64,000 nucleotides of DNA from a virus, in the IMG/VR virus record IMGVR_UViG_3300020391_000003, positions 120,325-184,324 of that record. The stretch is one strand, 5' to 3'. A program made the translations under genes and the position numbers. The notes beneath the pieces were generated by a model. That model was not told where the DNA came from, did not search any database, and was given only the letters and a program-made list of their open reading frames with translations. This document shows positions 1-7,031 of the stretch, piece after piece. Position 1 is the stretch's first letter; the number at the start of each line of letters is the position of its first letter.

Positions 1-209
1 TATTGGAATGTCCTCCAGGTACTCGTAGCATGTACTGGAATTGGCTCAAAAGATACGGCGCGCATGATTTTGTTAGTTATTTAATTAAGTCCACAGAAAT
101 TGAAAGTGGATATACTATAAAAACAACTAAACCTGCCAATATAGTAATCGACAAGTTTGATAACGATAATTTAAATTATCTTGTTACTCGCTTTGAGTTT
201 CTTCGCTAG
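1..209 (+). CDS. 3' end of an unidentified protein (partial)
   Basis: The frame is open from the left edge to a TAG at 207-209, giving about 68 C-terminal residues. Only a TTG near the edge could serve as a start, so the true start is probably upstream of the window. The fragment has aromatic stretches such as SMYWNWLKRYG and no domain I recognise. Its last 26 bases overlap the end of the convergent minus-strand gene, common in compact phage genomes. Function unknown. Confidence 0.5.
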   Translation, partial: LECPPGTRSMYWNWLKRYGAHDFVSYLIKSTEIESGYTIKTTKPANIVIDKFDNDNLNYLVTRFEFLR

Positions 210-480
210 GCTGCTCTTTGGGTTTAAGAGCTTCTTCAAGAATTTTCTGGAAATCTTCTTCGCTTAAATTTTTAACCGTTTCTTTTGCGCGGCTCAAAGC
301 TTGATTTTGTACGATTTGAACTAATGTATCCATAGGAACCGCAGATAATGCGTCTACGAGAGTTGATCTTGCTAAAAAGTCATTTGCAATGTATTGCGTA
401 ACTTTTTGCGTTTCTTCCTCTGAAGGAGCGTTAGATTCTTGAGTTTCCTCAGCGTTTTTTTCTAGAGTTGCATCTGTCAT
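184..480 (-). CDS. Small acidic protein, unknown function
   Basis: A 98-residue protein starting with ATG at 480. Both ends are rich in Glu, Gln and Ser (residues 5-25 and 85-98), with a predicted helical core around residues 30-80 (ARSTLVDALSAVPMDTLVQI). There is no signal peptide, membrane segment or motif I recognise. It is the last of three small minus-strand genes (892 to 184). The region before the ATG is a run of AT dinucleotides with neither promoter class obvious. Confidence 0.6.
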   Translation of the reverse strand: MTDATLEKNAEETQESNAPSEEETQKVTQYIANDFLARSTLVDALSAVPMDTLVQIVQNQALSRAKETVKNLSEEDFQKILEEALKPKEQPSEETQSE

Positions 481-518
481 ATATATATGATATAATTATT
501 AAAGATAAATTAAAGTGA

Positions 519-716
519 TTAATGTATATTATATAAACCACCTTTTCGCGGTGTATTTATAATCATATTTTGCATCATGTTTTGAATTACTATTTGTTGT
601 TTTAATTCTTGTATTTGTAGATTTTGTTTTTGAATTACTTTGTGTTGATCCCACGCAAACCACGACAAGAAAAAGATGAGCAACAGCAAACTTATTGTTC
701 CTAAATGATCATTCAC
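519..716 (-). CDS. Small single-pass membrane protein with coiled coil
   Basis: 65 residues, starting with GTG. One hydrophobic segment (residues 8-22, ISLLLLIFFLSWFAW) is followed by a Gln/Lys/Leu-rich helix (25-50) likely to form a coiled coil, then a short basic tail. The GTG overlaps the TGA of the upstream 59-residue gene as GTGA, a translational-coupling arrangement that supports this start. N-in or N-out orientation cannot be told from sequence. A spanin- or regulator-like role is possible but unsupported. Confidence 0.6.
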   Translation of the reverse strand: MNDHLGTISLLLLIFFLSWFAWDQHKVIQKQNLQIQELKQQIVIQNMMQNMIINTPRKGGLYNIH

Positions 717-892
717 ATCTTATTGTAGTAACTTTGTTTTATTTTTTCTATAGCCAATTCAAGATCGTAATTGTTTTCCTTTGCGTATCTTTGAAAAGTT
801 TTAAATTCTATACCTTTATGAATATCATTAAATTCACTTTTTTTGATATAAAATTCATAATACCATGCTGAAATTAATTCTGAAGTATTCAT
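713..892 (-). CDS. Small hypothetical protein (59 aa)
   Basis: Read by hand: ATG at 892, TGA at 713-715, 59 residues. The sequence begins MNTSELISAWYYEFYIKKSE and ends in a charged, probably helical segment with no transmembrane part. The stop overlaps the GTG of the membrane-protein gene (GTGA), so the two genes are probably co-translated. A GTGTA motif lies at 921, 29 nt before the ATG, with an inverted repeat between. It fills a region that would otherwise look empty. Function unknown. Confidence 0.6.
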   Translation of the reverse strand: MNTSELISAWYYEFYIKKSEFNDIHKGIEFKTFQRYAKENNYDLELAIEKIKQSYYNKM

Positions 893-894
893 TT

Positions 895-916
895 TATTGT
901 ATTTGAATATACAATA
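895..916. promoter_or_regulatory. Inverted repeat in divergent intergenic region
   Basis: TATTGTAT and ATACAATA pair perfectly around a 6-nt centre, between the start of the minus-strand gene at 892 and the plus-strand gene at 999. The position suits an operator. A second repeat (TGCAGA, 5 nt, TCTGCA; 945-961) lies in the same gap. Confidence 0.4.
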
Positions 917-983
917 TACACATTTAATATAAGAATATAATGTGTGCAGAAAGAATCTGCAAACAACTTTAAAGTCTAAAATA

Positions 984-998
984 GTGTATATAAATTAG
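984..998 (+). promoter_or_regulatory. GTGTA-class phage promoter, appendage genes
   Basis: GTGTATATAAATTAG directly precedes the ATG at 999, with the G 15 nt upstream and no Shine-Dalgarno between. It matches the motif shared by twelve genes in the window. Confidence 0.6.
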
Positions 999-2381
999 AT
1001 GGCAAGTTTACCAAAATTTCAATTCACTATGGGGTTGCATGCTCAGGTTGGGGTTAGCCCCAATATATATGTAAACATTTGGACCATAACTAATGTAGAA
1101 ATGATCGATGCCGGAAGCGGAATTCAAAACAGCGCTTTTGTTCAGCTTGAAAACTTGAGCACTGTGTATCACGCTCCCGGTACGGGTGGTAGCGCTCAAG
1201 TAGGATATCCTAATAATTTTAATTTCAGAAGACCAATCATTGGACAAACAAGTTTAAGTCATTTAACTGGCACCGGAAGAAACGGAGGCGTTTTTTCTAA
1301 TTCATTAAAAGATGCCACATTCAATATAACTGTAGATCCATCTACTCAGGCGGTAAGTGGAATATCTCTTCAGAATGGAGGATTTTATTATGGAATTGGG
1401 CAGTCAAATCAAAGTATTACCACTGACTGGCGCTCTTGGGTCGGAAGGAGCGCTGGAAACTTAAACACAACATTGAGTGCAGATGGAGGATACTTTCTGG
1501 GGCTGCCCGCAGAGCTTAAGATTAATGATGTTGAAACAAGACAAGCTAGCAGCAAACAATCAAGGCCAAATAACCCTGTCTATGAAAATGTTAGCGATAT
1601 TTTTACATATAGTTTTCTAGGCAAAGACGCAACAGGTAAAATCAGAAGAGGTGTTGAGCCTTATTATGCGCCTAAAAACCCAACTCAACTTGGTGGATAT
1701 ACTTTTACAGCAGACTATAATTTACATACCGCAACTGTTTTTGCTGATGCGGGTAGTACCACTACCGAAGGAGTAATTCAGGCTAGATTTAACAGTCCCA
1801 ACGCAACAGTATACGGAATTACAGCTCCAATTTTAGGTTTAAATTCTAGCTCAAAAAATTCTATGTTTGCTCAACCCTCTGATCCAACCCCGGATCCAGA
1901 TAAAGGTTTGAAAATCTATGAATTGCCCGAAACAAATGCTGAAGAATTTGACAAAACAAATAGATTTGTAATAGTTCAACAGCCTAGCGGTGAATTATTT
2001 AAAATGAGTGCGTTTCCTTTTTCTTCTGCTCAAGGGGTAGATGGAATAGAATTTTTTGACGAAGAAATTGTGGTTGAGAACATGAGAATTAATACCTCAC
2101 AAGTAAAAGAAATAGATATCCCGGCACATGATTTAAGGGGATTTGTGCCAGATTCAGCAAATTTTGTTATTATAACAATAGAATTTGGCACCGCATTATA
2201 TCCGTTTCTATCGTGTACGCTTGGAAACTGCTTTACATATATGGTTTCAAGGGGTGATGGGGACAATGCTCCAAGATCAAATCAAGTTTTTGTTCCGATT
2301 GTTAATGGAAGATTATTGATAACAAATGTTGAGGTTAGGGCAAGTGGATTTTTAATAATTAAACTTCATGGCTACGGATAA
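999..2381 (+). CDS. Probable virion appendage/tail-tip protein
   Basis: 460 residues, rich in Gly, Ser, Asn and Thr, with no signal peptide. The composition and predicted beta content fit a fibre or collar protein. The C-terminal part (about 300-460) has a segment LPETNAEEFDKTNRFVIVQ followed by a beta-rich domain ending in FLIIKLHGYG. The same layout recurs in the next two genes, whose openings contain a matching EFD/DFD...LFLL/LLLL segment. It overlaps the next gene by 14 bp, so the three are one operon under the promoter at 984. The structural role is inferred from composition, promoter class and paralogy; the precise role is unknown. Confidence 0.6.
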   Translation: MASLPKFQFTMGLHAQVGVSPNIYVNIWTITNVEMIDAGSGIQNSAFVQLENLSTVYHAPGTGGSAQVGYPNNFNFRRPIIGQTSLSHLTGTGRNGGVFSNSLKDATFNITVDPSTQAVSGISLQNGGFYYGIGQSNQSITTDWRSWVGRSAGNLNTTLSADGGYFLGLPAELKINDVETRQASSKQSRPNNPVYENVSDIFTYSFLGKDATGKIRRGVEPYYAPKNPTQLGGYTFTADYNLHTATVFADAGSTTTEGVIQARFNSPNATVYGITAPILGLNSSSKNSMFAQPSDPTPDPDKGLKIYELPETNAEEFDKTNRFVIVQQPSGELFKMSAFPFSSAQGVDGIEFFDEEIVVENMRINTSQVKEIDIPAHDLRGFVPDSANFVIITIEFGTALYPFLSCTLGNCFTYMVSRGDGDNAPRSNQVFVPIVNGRLLITNVEVRASGFLIIKLHGYG

Positions 2382-2949
2382 AGAAATTAAAGACTTTCCG
2401 ATTATCATCGGTTCGGAATTTGACACATCAAAAGATTTATTTTTGTTGCCAGGAGATGGATCTGTTCATCCGACAAGCACTGTTGTTGCTGACGCAGTAT
2501 TAGACAATTTAAAAAAACAGCAAGGTTTAGTTAACCATAAGCAAATTAAAAGTCTAAATTTATTTTCCGAGTGGGACGGATTTAAGCTGAGCGCTGCATC
2601 TACAAATATAGTAGATGAATGGGCGGGTCTTAGGCAGGAATCGAGTATTAGAACCTATGATTTAAGTAACCTTGGTATTCCTGATAATACTAAAGCGGTT
2701 TACGTAAAAATATTCATTCATGGAAGTTATCCCGCATTGCATATGACTTACTATAAAAGCTCCACCGCTACCTCTGGTCATACTATGAATAATCTGCAAA
2801 AAGGGAAATCTAGGGGAGCAGCAGAAGCGTGGCAACTGTGGATGCCGGTGAATGAAAAAAAAATATTCATAAAATGGAGATATACTAGAGCCACCGGAGT
2901 GGATGGGGCTCAATCTATCGTACAATTAATGGTATCATCATATATATAA
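2368..2949 (+). CDS. Appendage protein paralogue 2
   Basis: 193 residues. The opening (IIGSEFDTSKDLFLLPGDG) matches the central segment of the preceding protein and the opening of the next one. The C-terminal half has a beta domain with YDLSNLGIPDNTKAVYVKI and closes with LWMPVNEKKIFIKW before a short hydrophobic end. The ATG lies 14 bp inside the preceding gene, and the stop overlaps the next ATG (TAATG). It looks like a stand-alone copy of the C-terminal module of the 460-residue protein. Possibly a receptor-binding or tail-tip component. Confidence 0.6.
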   Translation: MATDKEIKDFPIIIGSEFDTSKDLFLLPGDGSVHPTSTVVADAVLDNLKKQQGLVNHKQIKSLNLFSEWDGFKLSAASTNIVDEWAGLRQESSIRTYDLSNLGIPDNTKAVYVKIFIHGSYPALHMTYYKSSTATSGHTMNNLQKGKSRGAAEAWQLWMPVNEKKIFIKWRYTRATGVDGAQSIVQLMVSSYI

Positions 2950-3554
2950 TGAACAAAAATATAGAAACCTTACCAATTTTAAATACAGACGACTTTGATT
3001 CTAGTCAAGATTTGCTTTTATTACAAAAGACTCAAGTCGGAGGGGTGGGTGAGCCTTCGATTTTTAGTTTAACAGGAGATTTAGCTAGTAACCAAGTAGC
3101 TATTCGTAATGCAAGCATAAGATTTTTACCGCAAGAGATGCATATTGATAAATTTTTTTATTCTGAAGGAGATCGCAATAAACAAGAATACGCTCAAAAT
3201 GTATTTAGATCTCAAAACTTAACATCTTACGGAGTTCCTTCAAGTGCAAACCATGTCTTACTTAGCGTAGTTGATTCGACTCGAGCGGGGGGAAATGCAG
3301 GAAGAACATTTCATATAAGATTTTTTTATGGAAAATATCCAGAAGCGCTTAATGTCAACAATTATCTATTCCAGGATTTTGTTAGACATTATACAAGCAA
3401 ACAATCTCAGGACGAGGGATATCCAATTATGCACACAGATCAGTTTTGGCTTCCTGTTTTCGAAAATACCGGAGACGATTCCAAAAAATTAATCTATCAT
3501 AAAGCTAATTTAGTAAATGTAGACTTAGATTTTTATATTATAGCTTATTCATAA
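2949..3554 (+). CDS. Appendage protein paralogue 3
   Basis: 201 residues with the shared opening LPILNTDDFDSSQDLLLLQ, a middle NLTSYGVPSSANHVLLSV segment equivalent to the GIPDNTKAVYVKI segment of its neighbour, and a closing block around DQFWLPVFENTGDDSKKLIY. ATG overlaps the preceding TAA, and its own TAA overlaps the next ATG. Tandem duplication with divergence is the simplest reading. The role is inferred as virion appendage. Confidence 0.6.
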   Translation: MNKNIETLPILNTDDFDSSQDLLLLQKTQVGGVGEPSIFSLTGDLASNQVAIRNASIRFLPQEMHIDKFFYSEGDRNKQEYAQNVFRSQNLTSYGVPSSANHVLLSVVDSTRAGGNAGRTFHIRFFYGKYPEALNVNNYLFQDFVRHYTSKQSQDEGYPIMHTDQFWLPVFENTGDDSKKLIYHKANLVNVDLDFYIIAYS

Positions 3555-3712
3555 TGCCATTACCAAAACCAAATAAAAACGAAAAAAACAGCAAGTTTAT
3601 GACGCGCTGTATTTCTCAATTAGAATCCAAAAAAGAATTCAAAGATAACAAGCAAAGAATTGCTGTTTGTTACAGCCAATTGGCTAGAAACAAAAGCAAA
3701 AAAAAGTCTTGA
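3554..3712 (+). CDS. 52-aa basic protein with FMxRC...AVCY motif
   Basis: Read by hand: ATG at 3554 (overlapping the previous stop) to TGA at 3712. This Lys-rich protein contains FMTRCISQL (residues 15-23) and QRIAVCYSQL (35-44). The same two-cysteine pattern occurs in the proteins at 18941 and 34850. In phages I know, this motif sits in small or fused virion and head-maturation proteins, so a structural or DNA-binding virion role is plausible. The sigma70-like -35 box of the next gene overlaps its stop codon. Confidence 0.6.
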   Translation: MPLPKPNKNEKNSKFMTRCISQLESKKEFKDNKQRIAVCYSQLARNKSKKKS

Positions 3713-3737
3713 CATTTTAGCACAAATTTGAGATAAT
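3709..3737 (+). promoter_or_regulatory. Sigma70-like promoter for M64-like peptidase
   Basis: TTGACA at 3709-3714, a 17-bp spacer, and GATAAT at 3732-3737. The ATG is only 6 nt beyond the -10, so transcription should begin at or next to the start codon (leaderless). Confidence 0.75.
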
Positions 3738-3743
3738 TCCAGT

Positions 3744-5153
3744 ATGAAATATTGGATATTATTTTTAATTAGTTTTACTTTATGTGCGAATACCTATGAT
3801 GAAGTTTTTATCAGTGGAAATTCAGATAATCGATTGGACATTGTTTTTGCTCAGCCAGAAAATGAAAATCCAAATTTAATACCAGATGTATCGAAAATGT
3901 GGAATGATGCCTGCGACTACTATCCATTTTACAAAAGATACAAAAACTTTTTCAATGTTCATGTAATCAGTAGAAATGATTTTTTAATGCACGATGAATT
4001 ATGGAATAGCGGCTATTACCAAAGAAATAATTTTAAATTAATTGATGCTAATTTTTCAAAACGCGATCTGGGTTTTATGATGAGATTTCCTTTATCTAAT
4101 AATGGGTGGGCTGCAGACTCATACTTGGAAGAAGGGCGGCTTGGGGCAATGATGGGCACAAATTTCAAAATTTTCGCCCACGAAATGGGGCATATGTTGG
4201 GAGACTTATATGACACCTATTTAAATTACATAGATAGTCATACTCATTATCCTCAAAACATAATTGTGCCAGAAAATCACCCTATTTTTCTTGCAAAATG
4301 GTTTTATCCCAAGCTTAAGCCAGGGTTTGATAAATGGAGTAGATGGCAAGATTATGAAGATCCAATTACAGGCATCAAAATAGATGGCCCTTTTATGGAG
4401 CATACAGAGCCTCATTCTAGTGAAGACATTTTTAATTATTGGAGAACAACAAGTGATACCACATTAATGAGATCATGGAATGCAGAGGGAGCCTTTTTGT
4501 GCCCAGTAGAGCGAGAGCATATGGTTTTGTCTCTTCATAAATACATCGACCCACTAGATTCATATTCAGACAATAATTTATCGATCAATGATTTTGATGT
4601 TTTAGAAGCAAATGTGGTGGATAAAGATGTGATTGATGTTTTGTGGAGCGTAAATGGAGAGCCCATTTCAAATCAGCATTTTCTTGCGATCAAAGATTTA
4701 AATTTAACTCAAGATACCAACATCACACTCACTGCATGGGACAACACACTCAATCACGATTACGAAACTGACAATCGTGGCGGCTGGGTACGAACAGAAG
4801 ATTTTTTAACAACTTATTCTACTGGCCCTGAGGGTGTAATTTCAGAAAGAGACGAAAGCAATAAGCTCACACAAATTATTGATTATAATTATGCCAAAAA
4901 CTCTGAAATTAAAAAATGGCATGATTTGATTCCAAATGTTGTTGGTAATTGGAAGCAATCAAACTGGTTTGGGGTGTTTGGCGTTTTTCAAAATGATTGG
5001 ATTTATCACGAAAAATTAGCTTGGATTTATGTTCATCAGGCAGAGAGAGGCTTATGGTTGTATCTTGAGGGTGCAGGATGGCATTGGACAAATACAACCT
5101 CTTATCCTTACCTTTACTCGCAAACCAAAAGCGAGTGGATTTGGGTGTATTAA
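3744..5153 (+). CDS. Secreted M64-like zinc metallopeptidase
   Basis: 469 residues with an N-terminal signal peptide (about 1-16, ILFLISFTLCA). The zinc-binding motif HEMGHMLGDLYDTY at 146-159 resembles the HExGHxxGxxxDEY signature of the IgA-peptidase M64 family; His146, Glu147 and His150 would bind zinc and catalyse. The C-terminal 65 residues form a Trp/Tyr-rich module (WIYHEKLAWIYVHQ, GLWLYLEGAGWHWTN, YPYLYSQ) that I associate with secreted proteins of Verrucomicrobiota and Lentisphaerota. It has its own sigma70-like promoter and is probably leaderless. It was likely acquired from the host as export cargo acting on envelope or extracellular proteins. The family call is good; the substrate is unknown. 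Confidence 0.75.
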   Translation: MKYWILFLISFTLCANTYDEVFISGNSDNRLDIVFAQPENENPNLIPDVSKMWNDACDYYPFYKRYKNFFNVHVISRNDFLMHDELWNSGYYQRNNFKLIDANFSKRDLGFMMRFPLSNNGWAADSYLEEGRLGAMMGTNFKIFAHEMGHMLGDLYDTYLNYIDSHTHYPQNIIVPENHPIFLAKWFYPKLKPGFDKWSRWQDYEDPITGIKIDGPFMEHTEPHSSEDIFNYWRTTSDTTLMRSWNAEGAFLCPVEREHMVLSLHKYIDPLDSYSDNNLSINDFDVLEANVVDKDVIDVLWSVNGEPISNQHFLAIKDLNLTQDTNITLTAWDNTLNHDYETDNRGGWVRTEDFLTTYSTGPEGVISERDESNKLTQIIDYNYAKNSEIKKWHDLIPNVVGNWKQSNWFGVFGVFQNDWIYHEKLAWIYVHQAERGLWLYLEGAGWHWTNTTSYPYLYSQTKSEWIWVY

Positions 5154-5192
5154 TCCCTCTTTTTTCCTTTAATTCTTTTGATTTCGTCGGGC
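5140..5192. repeat. 53-bp direct repeat, left copy
   Basis: Positions 5140-5192 are identical to 6776-6828 (offset 1636). The block holds the last codons and stop of the M64-like gene. On the other strand it holds a duplicate of the last codons of the gene at 6786. It borders the AT-rich cassette. Confidence 0.9.
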
Positions 5193-5214
5193 CCTATATC
5201 ATTTAAAAATATAT

Positions 5215-6216
5215 TTATAAAAAATAACCAACAGATGGTTCTGGTTTAACATAAAAATATCCGTATTTTTTCATAAAAATATCCAATTTTATTTTCAAAT
5301 CGTGTTTATTAATTTCAGAATCTTTTAAACCATATTGTTTAAATACTTTTACATATGTAGATGATATTTTTGGTTTATGTATAACAGCATGATAAATCAA
5401 ACTATATAAATGCATTTCATTGTTTGGAATATAAAAACCATTCGGATGTTTTATCCTTGTATCTAAGATATCTTTTTGGAGTTTTTTATCATAATAATTA
5501 TCACCTATCGATCTAAAATCAAATAAAACTTTTTTATTATTTATAATAACATAATTGAGTATTCTGTGTTTCCCATCTTCATATCTATCATTTATTGCAG
5601 AAGTACCATCTAGAATATTTTTTACTAAATAATAATCACTAACCAATAAATCTACGTCTAAATGATCATCTATAATAATATTATTAGGCATACCTTCAAA
5701 ATTACGCATAACAACCCATTTAAGTTTAGGATGTTTGTTTAATTCCTGAAAAACTTCTTCTAATGATGAAAACTCTTTATGTTTATAAAATGTTTTATAA
5801 AGACCTAATGACTTTAAATTATCTTTTGTTTCTTGTATGTTATCTGTTGCATGTATCTTACATCCTCCAGTAATTTTACGTAATGATATTTTTAAATCAA
5901 ATAAATTAATATTTACTTTACGATTGCCTTTTGATGTTTTTCTATAATCATAAATAGGATTACTATCTTTAATTATATATATATTGAACATAGTGCTTCC
6001 ACGAAAGTCATCTACAGAAACGTTATAAAATTTTGAAATGATTTCTTTTTTTTGTTTTAATTTTTTATGTGTTATTTTTTTTATAATATGAAGTGAATCC
6101 GTTAATTTATTTTCTAATTCATTAAAATGACACGTCCAATCAATTAATATATGTAATTCCGATATATTATCCATTAATTTTAACCTTTTTAAATTTGTTT
6201 TATCACTTGATGCCAT
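5215..6216 (-). CDS. Nucleotidyltransferase-like cargo protein
   Basis: 333 residues with extreme A/T codon use (many Lys, Ile, Asn, Tyr). Residues 187-192 (DVDLLV), preceded by GMPNNIIIDDHL, resemble the D-x-D strand of nucleotidyltransferase-fold proteins. A conserved-looking N-terminal block holds DFRGSTMFNIYII and LRKITGGCKIHATDNIQET. From memory, similar proteins occur in large algal viruses and some marine phages, which I cannot verify here. It lies 28 bp downstream of a kinase-like gene on the same strand, so the two are probably co-transcribed. Function unknown; sugar or nucleotide transfer is only a guess. Confidence 0.6.
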   Translation of the reverse strand: MASSDKTNLKRLKLMDNISELHILIDWTCHFNELENKLTDSLHIIKKITHKKLKQKKEIISKFYNVSVDDFRGSTMFNIYIIKDSNPIYDYRKTSKGNRKVNINLFDLKISLRKITGGCKIHATDNIQETKDNLKSLGLYKTFYKHKEFSSLEEVFQELNKHPKLKWVVMRNFEGMPNNIIIDDHLDVDLLVSDYYLVKNILDGTSAINDRYEDGKHRILNYVIINNKKVLFDFRSIGDNYYDKKLQKDILDTRIKHPNGFYIPNNEMHLYSLIYHAVIHKPKISSTYVKVFKQYGLKDSEINKHDLKIKLDIFMKKYGYFYVKPEPSVGYFL

Positions 6217-6244
6217 TTATATAATAATATAAATAATATTTTAA

Positions 6245-6751
6245 TTAAATTAAATGTAATCTTTCTAATGCGTTTTTATCTTGATTATACCCTCCTGGTT
6301 TATCTTTATTTTTACAATTCCACAGATCAATACCACAATCTAATTGTTTATTTATGGAGCCCCAACCAAAATCACATAAATATATTTTATCATTAATATC
6401 AATTAAAATCTCTCCAATTTTAATATCATTATGTTGAACATTAACACTTTTCATATCACTAAGTATTTTGTTAAATTGTTCTTTTAAATTCTTAGGTTTA
6501 TTTTTTCTAGTTACTGGAACACCTACATTACTATATACTAAAAACTTATTGATATCATCTGAATAAAGTAGTTTTGGGAACCAGTCAAAATCCTTTAAAA
6601 TTGATGCTAGGTATTTTTCTCTTTCATAAATATTATACTCTTTGTATTTTATCACATATTTAATAAATAAAAAAGGGCTTGTGAATGATGCACTGGTGGC
6701 TCCTTCATCTATGATGTTAATATCATTTTTAAGATTTATATTAGATTTCAT
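6245..6751 (-). CDS. Small protein-kinase-fold protein
   Basis: 168 residues. QHNDI (106-110) fits the catalytic-loop HxD position and CDFGW (126-130) the DFG metal-binding motif, 18 residues apart. Lysines in FIKYVIK (29-35) and Glu44/Glu46 could form the N-lobe salt bridge. The protein is much shorter than a 250-residue Ser/Thr kinase and has almost no C-lobe after the DFG, so it may be a minimal kinase, an aminoglycoside-kinase-like enzyme or a pseudokinase. It is paired with the nucleotidyltransferase-like gene in the cassette. Confidence 0.65.
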   Translation of the reverse strand: MKSNINLKNDINIIDEGATSASFTSPFLFIKYVIKYKEYNIYEREKYLASILKDFDWFPKLLYSDDINKFLVYSNVGVPVTRKNKPKNLKEQFNKILSDMKSVNVQHNDIKIGEILIDINDKIYLCDFGWGSINKQLDCGIDLWNCKNKDKPGGYNQDKNALERLHLI

Positions 6752-6775
6752 TATAAAGTACTAATATAAATTATG

Positions 6776-6828
6776 TTTGGGTGTATTAATCCCTCTTTTT
6801 TCCTTTAATTCTTTTGATTTCGTCGGGC
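6776..6828. repeat. 53-bp direct repeat, right copy
   Basis: Exact copy of 5140-5192. Here it overlaps the authentic 3' end of the 64-residue minus-strand gene (residues ...PDEIKRIKGKKRD and stop) plus a few bases beyond, where the M64-like gene's end would lie without the insertion. Confidence 0.9.
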
Positions 6829-6980
6829 AATATTTTTACAACCTTATCGGTTTTATTTTCCATCATAAGTTCTGCTGGAGTAGAGCCGTTTAGTCTGGCG
6901 TTTTCTGTTTTAAGCCAAGACGTCGATTGATAAGAATTTAAATTTTTGCTAAGAGTTTCAAGTATAGACTTTTGCGACAT
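6786..6980 (-). CDS. 64-aa hypothetical protein
   Basis: Starts at ATG 6980 and ends ...IKRIKGKKRD at 6786. It is helical and basic at the C-terminus, with no recognised domain. A GTGTA-class promoter motif lies exactly 14 nt before the ATG. Its last 43 bases lie in the 53-bp direct repeat and are duplicated beyond the cassette at 5150-5192. Promoter class suggests a structural or late gene. Confidence 0.6.
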   Translation of the reverse strand: MSQKSILETLSKNLNSYQSTSWLKTENARLNGSTPAELMMENKTDKVVKILPDEIKRIKGKKRD

Positions 6981-6994
6981 ATTATATATTACAC
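6981..6994 (-). promoter_or_regulatory. GTGTA-class phage promoter
   Basis: GTGTAATATATAAT lies directly before the ATG at 6980. It is back-to-back with a plus-strand copy at 7018. Confidence 0.65.
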
Positions 6995-7017
6995 ATAAAT
7001 ATATATATTTAAAATAA

Positions 7018-7031
7018 GTGTATACATATAC
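7018..7031 (+). promoter_or_regulatory. GTGTA-class phage promoter for subtilase operon
   Basis: GTGTATACATATAC lies directly before the ATG at 7032. No Shine-Dalgarno separates it from the start codon. Confidence 0.65.

Larger units (their letters stand above)
5193..6775. mobile_element. AT-rich two-gene insertion flanked by 53-bp direct repeats
   Basis: This 1583-bp segment lies between the two exact repeats. Removing it with one repeat restores a compact convergent junction of the M64-like gene and the gene at 6786. It is visibly more AT-rich than its flanks and encodes two minus-strand proteins unrelated to virion or replication functions. I see no transposase, integrase or terminal inverted repeat, so the mechanism (long target duplication, recombination-mediated capture or homing) is open. 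Confidence 0.65.

Noticed and set aside
5140-6828. IS element or integron for the 53-bp-flanked cassette
   Set aside because: There is no transposase, integrase, terminal inverted repeat or attC-like structure.
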